NCBI GenBank assembly: GCA_945882915.1 | Contig: CAMCWV010000001.1 | Span: 1 to 64,000, forward strand | Direction: 5' to 3' | DNA: 64,000 nt | DNA from: Waddlia chondrophila WSU 86-1044 | Lineage (GTDB): Bacteria; Chlamydiota; Chlamydiia; Chlamydiales; CAMCWV01 | Translations under genes and position numbers: made by a program | Notes under the pieces: generated by a model | The model's input: only the letters and a program-made list of their open reading frames with translations | Database searches by the model: none | What the model was told of the DNA's origin: nothing | Part shown: piece by piece, positions 1-7,665 of the stretch | How positions within the stretch are numbered: position 1 is the first letter of the stretch | How the letters are laid out: every line of letters begins with the position of its first letter

Positions 1-136
1 TGCCGGTTTCCTGATACACCCTTTGCGTCTCTGCCAAGCTGTTATTCCACAGCCACCGCGCGCACCCGAATGCCTTGGCAAGAGATTCTTCTTGTTTTGA
101 GTCTGGGTAGATGCGAATTTTTGTGGCCGTTAACAT
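1..136 (-). CDS. tnpB: TnpB-family protein of an IS200/IS605-type element, N-terminal part only
   Basis: A reading frame opening at an ATG whose complement is at 134-136 runs off the left edge of the window. It encodes MLTATKIRIYPD, then a Gln/Glu/Ser/Leu segment, then CARWLWNNSL. This is the N-terminal pattern of OrfB/TnpB (RIYP....Q...L....G..R..WN..L). TnpB proteins are RNA-guided DNA nucleases carried by IS200/IS605 and IS607 elements. Only 45 residues are visible, so the RuvC and zinc-finger parts, the guide-RNA region (which lies past the 3' end of tnpB) and intactness cannot be judged. No tnpA is seen upstream of it, so it may be a tnpB-only element. It is too short for a standard ORF caller at the window edge. 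Confidence 0.8.
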   Translation of the reverse strand, partial: MLTATKIRIYPDSKQEESLAKAFGCARWLWNNSLAETQRVYQETG

Positions 137-183
137 GGCTTTAGTATACACTCAATTCACAGTAAGTCAAGAACTAATTGCAT

Positions 184-235
184 GGGCGGCTACGCCACCC
201 GCGCTATTCATCCCCGGCCTGAACGCCGGGGTTTT
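184..235. mobile_element. Subterminal hairpins of the IS200/IS605-like element (probable left end)
   Basis: Just upstream of the tnpB start are two small hairpins: an imperfect one at 184-200 (GGGCGGC/GCCACCC) and a perfect 7-bp one at 212-231 (CCCCGGC, loop CTGAAC, GCCGGGG) followed by TTTT. Such subterminal imperfect palindromes are the recognition structures of IS200/IS605 elements, which lack terminal inverted repeats. The exact element boundary cannot be placed; it must lie before the start of the next gene at 287. Confidence 0.5.
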
Positions 236-286
236 CCGCGCAGTCCTGATAAAGCTGCCTTCCTAAAACCTGATTTTTTACCAACT

Positions 287-1855
287 ATGATGATACACAG
301 CAAACTCTTCGCTACTACTACCCTCACCACCTTTTCGTGTTTCTTTGCGCCCGTTTTGGCATCGCCAGCAAAGACACCCGCTCAGCTAAACACGCTCGCC
401 TCAAGCCTCGATCCCCAGTCGGCCTCAGAGCACCTTGCCTTCTATGAACTCTACCCAACCACCGAGCAAGGAAGACTCGCTCTAAGAAAGACCTACGAGC
501 TTTTAACCGGACAAAAAGACTACGTTCAGGAAGATGTCGGCGAGCTCACCCTCCACAGTCAGGCCGTAGAGGCAATAGTCTCGCTTGTTAACCCCCTTCC
601 GACACACACAACAGCGCCAATACTAAGGGAGCAACAGTTAGCACTCATCGACAAGCTTGCAGCAAAGCTCCCCAACCGAAAGCTCAAGGGGCACCTTGCC
701 ACCTCAGAAGAAGAGGTTCTCGCTCTTGACTCTTCTGAAGTTGACCTTGCCAGAGGGCTACTGCTATCACAAATGGAGACTACCACCACCGGCCTTGCTG
801 GTGTTAGAAGCTACGAAGCTCTCCTAGATCTGATGGCGCTGCAAATTCTTTGCCGAACATCTCTTAACGCCCCTCCAGAAGAAAAAATTAGGGCGATGAA
901 CCGGCTTATATTTAAAGAGCTCCACTTTAGGTTCCCCCCTCACTCTCTCTACAGCGACAACGTCGACCTTTACACGCTCCTGCCTGCTGTTTTAGATTCT
1001 CGCCGCGGGATTTGCTTGGGAGTTTCAACACTCTACATCTGCTTAGCGCAACGTTTAGGCCTTACCTTAGAAATGATCACCCCTCCAGGACACATCTATG
1101 TCCGCTACCGTGATGGTGACGAGATCATCAACATCGAAACAACAGCCAGAGGCATTGACCTCCCCTCCGAAATCTACTTAAGCGTTAACACTCGCTCACT
1201 TCAAGAACGAAATATCAAAGAGGTCGTTGGGCTCACCTACCAGAACCAAGCCGCCGCCTTTTGGCATCAAAAAGACTATAACAAGGCAATTCAAGCCTAT
1301 CTAAAAGCTCTGCAATATATTCCAGGAGACCCCCTCCTGAACGAATTCTTGGCCTATCAATACCTTTTCATAGGGGAAACGAAAAAAGGAAAAGAGATCC
1401 TTAAAACCATTCGCAATCTAGTACCCGATTACGCTGTCTCAAAAGACACAATAATCCAAGACTATCTCGATGGAAATACTTCTGCAGAAGGGCTCAAGAC
1501 GGTGATGATGGAAGTCGACGAAACACGCGAGTCGATCCTCAAAAAGCAAGAGAAGCTGCAAGAGCTCATTAAAAAATATCCAAAATTTAGGACCGGCTGG
1601 TTTTATTTAGCCATAACATGGCTGCAGCTAAATAGGGAGCAAGAAGGGCTTGAGGCGTTAAAGGTGTGCCACAGGCTCGACGCAACAAACCCCACCGTAG
1701 AGTACTACTTAGCTGCCCTTTATTTAGGAAGATTCGACTACAATAATGCCTGGAAGCATTTTAGGATCGCAGAAAGCTTGGTGCGCGCCAGAGACCACCA
1801 CCCCTCCGCGCTTGACAAGCTCATGCGCGAGCTACTTGCCTACGCCCCTGAGTAA
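287..1855 (+). CDS. Exported SirB1/transglutaminase-like protein with C-terminal TPRs
   Basis: The frame is open from 182, but the first 105 bases belong to the IS end. The ATG at 287 begins a clear signal peptide (MMIHSKLFATTT..., Ala-X-Ala-like end near VLASPA), giving 522 residues. Around residues 235-290 the pattern RRGICLGVSTLYICLAQRLG, GHIYVRY and NIETTARG matches the SirB1/Transglut_core2 fold, with Cys (about residue 243), His and an acidic residue as the candidate triad. The C-terminal half contains TPR-like helical pairs (AAAFWHQKDYNKAIQAYLKA; GWFYLAITWLQLNREQEGLE). A role as a periplasmic protease or transglutaminase-like enzyme with a protein-binding TPR tail is inferred. It stands alone, followed by a repeat-rich gap. 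Confidence 0.75.
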   Translation: MMIHSKLFATTTLTTFSCFFAPVLASPAKTPAQLNTLASSLDPQSASEHLAFYELYPTTEQGRLALRKTYELLTGQKDYVQEDVGELTLHSQAVEAIVSLVNPLPTHTTAPILREQQLALIDKLAAKLPNRKLKGHLATSEEEVLALDSSEVDLARGLLLSQMETTTTGLAGVRSYEALLDLMALQILCRTSLNAPPEEKIRAMNRLIFKELHFRFPPHSLYSDNVDLYTLLPAVLDSRRGICLGVSTLYICLAQRLGLTLEMITPPGHIYVRYRDGDEIINIETTARGIDLPSEIYLSVNTRSLQERNIKEVVGLTYQNQAAAFWHQKDYNKAIQAYLKALQYIPGDPLLNEFLAYQYLFIGETKKGKEILKTIRNLVPDYAVSKDTIIQDYLDGNTSAEGLKTVMMEVDETRESILKKQEKLQELIKKYPKFRTGWFYLAITWLQLNREQEGLEALKVCHRLDATNPTVEYYLAALYLGRFDYNNAWKHFRIAESLVRARDHHPSALDKLMRELLAYAPE

Positions 1856-1861
1856 GCTTCT

Positions 1862-2034
1862 GGAAGTGGTGACATGCAAAACCCTGAAACTTGGGGAGTA
1901 AGCGAAACGAGCTCCTTAAGCGGCCCACGCTACCTTCATGTGATGGCAAACGCTTGTTTAGGATGATTTTTTCCTCTTTGATTCTTCTATTTGGTTCTTC
2001 TATAAGGGTGGCGTGAAATCCTTTTTCAGACTAA
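1862..2034. other. Non-coding gap with degraded repeat remnants
   Basis: No credible gene. The stretch contains a hairpin-like GGGGAGTAAGC...GAGCTCCTTAAG segment and a degenerate copy (CCCACGCTACCTTC...GGCAAACGCTTGT) of a motif seen better preserved near 11157-11195 (CCCACGTTACCTTC...GCAAGCGCTTGT), 57885-57909 (inverse) and 18302-18325. Confidence 0.4.
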
Positions 2035-2105
2035 TATACTCTTCGTAGTTGAAAACGGGAATTTGGACGGCGCCAAAGCTCCCGTTTTCAACTACGAGGA
2101 GTATA
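2035..2105. repeat. Palindromic repeat, type A short form (copy 1)
   Basis: A 71-bp near-perfect palindrome: TATACTCTTCGTAGTTGAAA, ACGGGAATTTGGAC, centre GGCGCC, and the mirrored arm ending ACTACGAGGAGTATA. It is the short form of the dominant repeat family in this window. It lies 42 bp upstream of the carbonic anhydrase start. Confidence 0.95.
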
Positions 2106-2147
2106 TAAGCGAGATTACTATTATCAAGATTTCTATTCAGGAGTGCC

Positions 2148-2873
2148 ATGGGACCCGTCTCAGACAGAAATACACCCTCTAGTACTCCTTCTGGCCTATC
2201 CAAAGTCTTTGATTATGCGCCAGGGCACCATGAATTCAAAAGCCTCTACTTTAAGGAACACGAAACTGAGTACTTAAGGCTCGTTGAAAACGGACAGACC
2301 CCCAGTACGCTTTACATAGGCTGCAGCGACTCCAGAATTATTCCCGATCTCATTCTAGGAACAAAACCAGGTGATCTTTTCATTATCAGAACCGCAGGGA
2401 ACCTCGTCCCCAAATACTCCCCAGACATCGCCTGGGACGGCGTTGCCGCCTCAATTGAATACGCTGTTTCAGTCCTCCAAGTCAGCGATATCATCGTCTG
2501 TGGCCACTCCCACTGCGGAGCTATCAAAGAGCTGTTAGAGCCACAAACAACTCCCGAACAAATAATGATCAAAAAGTGGCTTGCTCTTGCTGAAAAGGCC
2601 AAGCAAATAATGGCCTTACTTAGCACGGCAAGTAGCAAGCCCACTCTCGCTGAAAAATGCGCTATTACCGAACACATCTCTGTGATCTGTCAACTCGACC
2701 ACCTTATGTCTTTCCCTTTCATTAAAAAGAAAGTCGACGAAGGAGATCTCTTTTTACATGGCTGGTATTATACGATTGAAACAGGAGAAATTGACTACTA
2801 CGACACCGCAAGCTACAAATTTCACCCACTCGACTCTGCTGCCAAAAAAAAACACTCTAATGACCTCTTATAA
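2148..2873 (+). CDS. can: Beta-class carbonic anhydrase
   Basis: 241 residues, the usual length for a bacterial beta-CA. The zinc and active-site motifs are present: CSDSRI at about residue 58 (Cys and the Asp/Arg dyad) and CGHSHCGAIKE at about residues 118-128 (His and second Cys). The enzyme interconverts CO2 and bicarbonate in the cytoplasm, feeding carboxylation reactions. CAGGAG lies just before the ATG (TTCAGGAGTGCC), supporting this start. The last 14 nt overlap the next gene, so the two are probably co-transcribed and translationally coupled. A palindromic repeat sits directly upstream. Confidence 0.93.
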   Translation: MGPVSDRNTPSSTPSGLSKVFDYAPGHHEFKSLYFKEHETEYLRLVENGQTPSTLYIGCSDSRIIPDLILGTKPGDLFIIRTAGNLVPKYSPDIAWDGVAASIEYAVSVLQVSDIIVCGHSHCGAIKELLEPQTTPEQIMIKKWLALAEKAKQIMALLSTASSKPTLAEKCAITEHISVICQLDHLMSFPFIKKKVDEGDLFLHGWYYTIETGEIDYYDTASYKFHPLDSAAKKKHSNDLL

Positions 2874-4782
2874 CAATCGATTTAGACCACTTTATCTCCT
2901 TGTTGGAGCCTTTCTTGTCATCCAGATGGCCCTGCGCATCACTCTAGGCGTAGTCTCATTTCATGAAATTGACCACTCTGCATGGGAATGGATCAAAATC
3001 TACGCCAGCGGACTTTTTTTTGATCTTCTTGCAGCAACCTACTTAGCTACGCCGTTTATTTTGTACTTAATGCTAGCACCCACCCGTTGGCTCCAAACAA
3101 AAGGGCACCGGTTCCTCGTCTACTTGGGTCTTTTTGCCACTCTCTACTTCTTTGTCTTTGTTGCATTTGCCGAATACATTTTTTGGGAAGAGTTCTCAAC
3201 ACGTTTTAACTTCATCGTTGTTGACTATCTGATCTATACACAAGAGGTTGTCGGCAATATCAAAGAGTCTTATCCACTTCCAATACTGCTCGGGCTAATG
3301 TTTGTCGTTGCATCATTCTTCTTTGTTTTGCTACTAGGGGCGGTTAATAAATGCCTTAGACACACCTCTCAAAACAGCAACTATTTCTTACAAGGTGCCG
3401 GCCTTCTCGCCCTAGTTGGCCTTATTTTTTTTACCCCTTCCCCTGCTATTCCCCCACCTCTTTCCACAAACAGCTACCACAACGAACTGGGCAGCAACGG
3501 CATTTACAACTTCTGTCACGCTTTTTGGCACAACCACCTCAATTACAAAAAGATTTACCTTTCCATAGACGAAACAGAGGCGTTTACAACTGTCAGAAAG
3601 CTCCTCCAGTCAAAGAACTCTACTTACAACACAGTGACACCTACTGATCTTGGAAGAAAAATCATTCAGCCGGGCGAAGAGAAACCTCTTAACATCGTCA
3701 TCCTCGTTGTAGAAAGCCTCAGTGCAAGCTTTTGTGGCGACTTTGGCAACCAAAAAGGACTCACCCCCTATCTCGATAAACTCTCTAACGAAAGTCTCCT
3801 CTTTACGAACCTCTACGCAACAGGGACTCGGACTGTGCGCGGGCTGGAAGCTGTAACCCTATCGCTACCACCACTTCCTGGTGGCTCTATCGTACGGCAC
3901 CGCACCCACGACCGCCTCTTTTCAACAGGAGGCATCCTCGCTGAAAAAGGGTACAAAACAAAATTCATCTATGGCGGATTTGGCTATTTCGACAACATGA
4001 ATGCCTTCTTTAGCCATCTTGGATTCACGATCATCGACCGGACAGCAATCCCCTCTCAAAATATTACCTTCTCAAATATCTGGGGCGTCTGCGACGAAGA
4101 TCTTCTGAATGTCTGCCTTCAAGAGTGCGCCGCCTCTTACAAAGCAAAACAGCCTTCCTTTTCGATTGTCATGACAACGTCTAATCATAGACCCTTCACC
4201 TATCCAGACGGAAAGATAGAGATTCCCTCTCATAGCGGCAGGAATGGCGCAGTAAAATACACTGACTTTGCTATCGGCAAATTCCTTGAAGCTGCCAAAA
4301 AAGAACCTTGGTTTGAAGAGACTGTGTTTGCAATCGTCGCCGACCACTGCGCTAGCAGTGCTGGAAAGGCTGATTTGCCCGCATGGAATTACCATATTCC
4401 GTTATGGATCTACAGCCCTAAACATATTGCTCCAGGACGCGTAAATACGCTGGCAAGCCAAATTGATGTTGTCCCAACAGTTTTGGGTCTTTTAAATATG
4501 AGCTATGAAACCCGCTTGTACGGCAAAAACATCCTCGACATGCAACCTGAAGAAGAGCGTGCCTTCATCAGCAACTATCAGTTAGTGGGCTTGCTTAAGA
4601 AAGAATTACCTAAAAATCATGTGCCTGAAAACAATCAACTCGTCATTCTCAAACCAAAACAAAGACATTCAGCCTATTTATATGAGCCTGATCAAAAACG
4701 GCTCGTCCTCATAGAGACCCCGCCCGAGCTTCTTACAGAAGCGATCAGTTACTATCAGACAACAAGCACTCAATTTGAATAA
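2860..4782 (+). CDS. LtaS/MdoB-like membrane sulfatase-fold phosphotransferase
   Basis: 640 residues from the ATG at 2860, inside the carbonic anhydrase end; an upstream in-frame ATG at 2758 would give a long hydrophilic tail inside that gene and is unlikely. The N-terminal part (about residues 10-215) has five hydrophobic segments. The C-terminal part is an extracytoplasmic alkaline-phosphatase-superfamily domain: VVESLSASFCG, a Thr-containing GTRTVRGLEA (candidate nucleophile), NHRPF and ADHCASS (metal ligands). This layout matches lipoteichoic acid synthase and phosphoglycerol transferases (OpgB/MdoB). Chlamydiae are not known for teichoic acids, so the acceptor is unknown; modification of a lipid or periplasmic glycan is inferred. 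Confidence 0.8.
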   Translation: MTSYNNRFRPLYLLVGAFLVIQMALRITLGVVSFHEIDHSAWEWIKIYASGLFFDLLAATYLATPFILYLMLAPTRWLQTKGHRFLVYLGLFATLYFFVFVAFAEYIFWEEFSTRFNFIVVDYLIYTQEVVGNIKESYPLPILLGLMFVVASFFFVLLLGAVNKCLRHTSQNSNYFLQGAGLLALVGLIFFTPSPAIPPPLSTNSYHNELGSNGIYNFCHAFWHNHLNYKKIYLSIDETEAFTTVRKLLQSKNSTYNTVTPTDLGRKIIQPGEEKPLNIVILVVESLSASFCGDFGNQKGLTPYLDKLSNESLLFTNLYATGTRTVRGLEAVTLSLPPLPGGSIVRHRTHDRLFSTGGILAEKGYKTKFIYGGFGYFDNMNAFFSHLGFTIIDRTAIPSQNITFSNIWGVCDEDLLNVCLQECAASYKAKQPSFSIVMTTSNHRPFTYPDGKIEIPSHSGRNGAVKYTDFAIGKFLEAAKKEPWFEETVFAIVADHCASSAGKADLPAWNYHIPLWIYSPKHIAPGRVNTLASQIDVVPTVLGLLNMSYETRLYGKNILDMQPEEERAFISNYQLVGLLKKELPKNHVPENNQLVILKPKQRHSAYLYEPDQKRLVLIETPPELLTEAISYYQTTSTQFE

Positions 4783-4788
4783 AAAGAT

Positions 4789-4811
4789 AACAGTTCACAT
4801 ACCCCTCAGGG
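4789..4811. repeat. Fragment of the AACAGTTCACATACCC repeat
   Basis: ATAACAGTTCACATACCCCT followed by CAGGG, directly after the sulfatase gene. The same string occurs inverted at 40677-40704, next to a half palindrome. It appears to be a remnant of the MITE-like element that starts at 4860. Confidence 0.7.
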
Positions 4812-4859
4812 CGTTCTAATGGAAATGATTTGACAGTCATTAGGTAATCAAAAATACAT

Positions 4860-5115
4860 CGTAACAGTTCACATACCCAGAGCGACTTTATCAAGAAAGA
4901 TTTGACGCTTATAGGGGGTGTTTTGGCAGCCTGACGATTGAAGTGGCATTGCCCGCTTTCCTCCCTCTCTATTTTCTCTCACGTTCTCTGTGTTTCAAAA
5001 ATATTAATACCAGTTTTTTTTAACCACAGAGGCGTGAGAGAACGTAAGAGAAAATACAAAAAAGTTTGTAATAGTTCACATGCACCGACGAAGGAGGGGT
5101 ATGTGAACTGTTACG
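4860..5115. mobile_element. MITE-like element with 19-bp terminal inverted repeats (copy 1)
   Basis: The ends are CGTAACAGTTCACATACCC (left) and its inverse GGGTATGTGAACTGTTACG (right, ending at 5115). Inside lie an AGCGACTTTATCAAGAAAG... segment, a CTCTGTGTTTCAAAAATATT... inner inverted repeat, and a second small inverted repeat near the right end. A second, inverted copy of 226 bp lies at 44363-44588 with the same internal order. There is no coding capacity, so it is classed as a non-autonomous element; no matching transposase is in the window. Confidence 0.8.
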
Positions 5116-5138
5116 TAGAATTTACCTTCATGGTCATT

Positions 5139-5954
5139 TTATTGGTGGACAGAGATGACTCTGGCCTGCACAACGCGGTTGCGGCTCTGATTTATCAACT
5201 GATACGGATAGAGGCCGTTATCGCTAAAACCTACGTGAATTTCGTTCCCTTCAAACCAATGCCAATAAACATTAGAACGGTCATCCGGCTTAACCTCAAA
5301 GATATACCCATTGGTTAACTCTACCGTCTCTCCACAGCCTGTTATTTTGTTGCACTTAAGAGGCCCGCTGCTTGGTCCTCTGATGAGCTTTGTCAGTACA
5401 GTCCTATCTCTATTCGTATTTGTCAGGCGGTAAGGGTAGTAGTAATCCCCGCTATAGTAGATCACCGTAGGATCTGCTTTGCGCCATTTCCAATAGACCT
5501 CTGAGTGGTCTGACATCCTTACTTCCCAAAGCGACCCGTCGTTAAACAGCAAGTAGCCGCCGTTAAGCATGATCCCAGAAAGTCTATGAACAGCTGCTTT
5601 TGGCTCTATGTGAATGACTGCAAACACATACTCATGACGTGACTCATTAATTATCTTCGCAGGGAAATTGAGATCGCCACTTGTGTCGATGCGGATGATG
5701 TCACGTTGAGCCCAAAAACGGACAAAGCGCCGAGCATCTGGATGAATCCTCCAGAAAGTTGTGTCTTCTAAAGCAACACACTCTCCATCATTGAAGATTC
5801 TCGCAACCCAATGCACTGAAAGATCTCTTGAAGAAATACTTGGAAGATGCGGTGAAGAAAATGGTGCTAAAGGCGGCGTCTGCTCAGCATGTAAGCTCCA
5901 AAAACCGGAAAGCAAAACCACTGGAAGAACCAAAAACGCTACCCATCTCTTCAT
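5139..5954 (-). CDS. Exported protein of three tandem ~60-residue repeats
   Basis: 271 residues from the ATG at 5954; a TTG two codons earlier is less likely. A signal peptide (MKRWVAFLVLPVVLLSGFW, cleavage after SLHA) is followed by three related units of about 60 residues. Each has the order acidic loop, [F/L]W.[I/V], [R/K]FW or YWKW/YWHW, I..., YP[Y/A], N.[S/N]R.[R/E].V (examples: GSLWEVRMSDHSEVYWKW and GYIFEVKPDDRSNVYWHW). I recognise no family. It is a repeated beta-rich secreted or outer-envelope protein by inspection. The gene ends 24 bp from the MITE-like element. Confidence 0.75.
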   Translation of the reverse strand: MKRWVAFLVLPVVLLSGFWSLHAEQTPPLAPFSSPHLPSISSRDLSVHWVARIFNDGECVALEDTTFWRIHPDARRFVRFWAQRDIIRIDTSGDLNFPAKIINESRHEYVFAVIHIEPKAAVHRLSGIMLNGGYLLFNDGSLWEVRMSDHSEVYWKWRKADPTVIYYSGDYYYPYRLTNTNRDRTVLTKLIRGPSSGPLKCNKITGCGETVELTNGYIFEVKPDDRSNVYWHWFEGNEIHVGFSDNGLYPYQLINQSRNRVVQARVISVHQ

Positions 5955-5973
5955 AATCAACAGCCTCGTTAAA

Positions 5974-6006
5974 ATACACTTCTCTTAGTTGAAAACGGGA
6001 ATTTAT
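5974..6006. repeat. Palindromic repeat, type A half copy (copy 2)
   Basis: ATACACTTCTCTTAGTTGAA followed by AACGGGAATTTATAG: one arm only, directly upstream of the exported repeat protein (minus strand) and between two divergent genes. Confidence 0.8.
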
Positions 6007-6080
6007 AGCAATGACAGAAGAGCTAACAGCGGCGCTAAAATCCATGCTTTTATTTCTTGAATTTGGTACAACAAACTCTT

Positions 6081-7364
6081 ATGAACACACTTATTGATGA
6101 CCTCTTCCAGTTTTTGCGCAGCTCACCCACAGCATGGCACTGTGTCGCCAACACGACCAAAACGCTTACTGCACAAGGGTTTGTTGAGATTAATGAAAAA
6201 GATCTTTGGAACCTTCAGCCAGGTGGTAAGTACGTCGTAAACCGCAACGGCTCGTCTCTTTGCGCCTTTACCCTTCCCAAAATATCCCCCTCCCGCTGCA
6301 CCCTCCTAGCAGCCCACACAGACAGCCCCGCTTTAAAACTCAAGCCAAACGCAGAGTTCCGCGTTAACAACATGATCATGCTTGGCGTAGAAGTTTATGG
6401 GTCGCCCCTTCTAAACTCATGGCTTAACCGTGGACTAGGGATTGCTGGACGAATTACTGTCGCAACGGGGGCTGGCAAAATCGAAAGTCGCCTTGTCTCC
6501 CTCACAGATCACCCCGTTACGATCCCGCAGCTGGCCATTCATCTCGACAGGGATGTCAACACCAAGGGCCTAATCCTCAATAAACAAGACCACCTCAGCG
6601 CTCTTGCAGCTTTAGACAGCGACTTAAAAGAGGCCTGCTATCTAGAAACTGTTTTAAAATCTTACGTAAAAGGCGACACCCTTCTCGATACGGAGCTTTT
6701 TCTTTACCCACTAGCAAAGCCTCGCTACGTTGGCTTCCAAAAAGAACTTTTCACCTCTTATCGGATCGATAACCTAGGGAGCGTACACGCAGCCGTGCAA
6801 GCGCTGCTGACAGCAAACGCTACTCCTCAAAACAGTATCCGGATGATTATGCTTTGGGATAATGAAGAAATAGGGTCAGAGACTGCTCAAGGAGCCGCCT
6901 CGCCATTTCTTTCAGATGTCTTAGAACGGGCGTGCCTTTCTATCAATATGAACCGCGAGGCCTATTTGCGGCTCATTACCGAGTCTCTTTGCGTTTCCAT
7001 AGACATGGCACATGCCTTGCACCCCAACTACACAGGAGCACACGAGCCGCACCACCAGCCACTTTTAAGCAGAGGTATCGTCCTCAAAAACAACGCACAG
7101 CAGCGCTATGCGTCTAATGCAGCCACTTCAGCTGCCGTTGTACACGCCTGTCACCAGCAGCAACTTGAGTTACAAAAGTATGTAGTGAGATCTGACATGC
7201 CTTGCGGATCAACAATAGGCCCTATCCACGCCTCCCGAACAGGGATGCCAACGGTGGACATTGGCTACCCACAGCTTTCGATGCACAGCGCAAGAGAGCT
7301 CGCCTCTTGTCAAGACCACCTCTCTATGTGCCAGCTCCTCAAAGCCCTCCTCGAAGCCCGCTAG
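6081..7364 (+). CDS. apeB: M18 family aspartyl aminopeptidase
   Basis: 427 residues from the ATG at 6081 (a TTG at 6057 is the other option; MNTLIDDLFQFL fits the family start). M18 signatures are present in order: HTDSPALKLKP (first zinc His), SLTDHP, DNLGSVHA (bridging Asp), DNEEIGSETAQGA (catalytic and metal Glu), DMAHALHPNY, and C-terminal SDMPCGSTIGPI and HSARE (last zinc His). The family removes N-terminal acidic residues from peptides in the cytosol and forms a dodecamer. It stands as a single gene. Confidence 0.93.
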   Translation: MNTLIDDLFQFLRSSPTAWHCVANTTKTLTAQGFVEINEKDLWNLQPGGKYVVNRNGSSLCAFTLPKISPSRCTLLAAHTDSPALKLKPNAEFRVNNMIMLGVEVYGSPLLNSWLNRGLGIAGRITVATGAGKIESRLVSLTDHPVTIPQLAIHLDRDVNTKGLILNKQDHLSALAALDSDLKEACYLETVLKSYVKGDTLLDTELFLYPLAKPRYVGFQKELFTSYRIDNLGSVHAAVQALLTANATPQNSIRMIMLWDNEEIGSETAQGAASPFLSDVLERACLSINMNREAYLRLITESLCVSIDMAHALHPNYTGAHEPHHQPLLSRGIVLKNNAQQRYASNAATSAAVVHACHQQQLELQKYVVRSDMPCGSTIGPIHASRTGMPTVDIGYPQLSMHSARELASCQDHLSMCQLLKALLEAR

Positions 7365-7473
7365 AATTCAAATAGGATTTAAACGCAAAGGCGCAAAGAA
7401 ATGCGAGTTTTGAAAGACAGAGAAAACAAAAACAGAGCAATAAGTTAAAAAAGGGAACAGCCCTCTCCAGGGC

Positions 7474-7665
7474 TTAAGGAGCGAGCGGTAGCGAATCTCT
7501 TTGGAGTCCTGGGATTTGTCCTACGCTTTTATTGGCCCTCGACATGTCGAGGGCCAGACACACACGTTCGCTTACTAAGGTTCAGTGGACTCGACATGTC
7601 GAGTCCTAACAAAACGTTGGACATGTCCTAGCACTCCAAAGAGCTTCGCTACGCTCGCTCCTTAA
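7474..7665. repeat. Nested inverted repeat with CTCGACATGTCGAG cores (type C, copy 1)
   Basis: About 192 bp. The outer arms are TTAAGGAGCGAGCG...CTCTTTGGAG and the mirror CTCCAAAGAGCTTCGCTACGCTCGCTCCTTAA. Inside are two perfect CTCGACATGTCGAG palindromes separated by a GTTCGCTTACTAAGG-type linker. The right arm provides the TAA stop of the transketolase gene (complement at 7662-7664). Copies 2 and 3 lie at 13803-14063 and 26911-27090. Confidence 0.9.

Noticed and set aside
182-286. N-terminal extension of the transglutaminase-like protein
   Set aside because: These 105 bases are IS-end hairpins; the true signal peptide starts at 287.
4938-5318. A 126-codon plus-strand frame across the MITE-like element
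   Set aside because: It spans the element and the antisense of the exported repeat protein; no domain or start signal.
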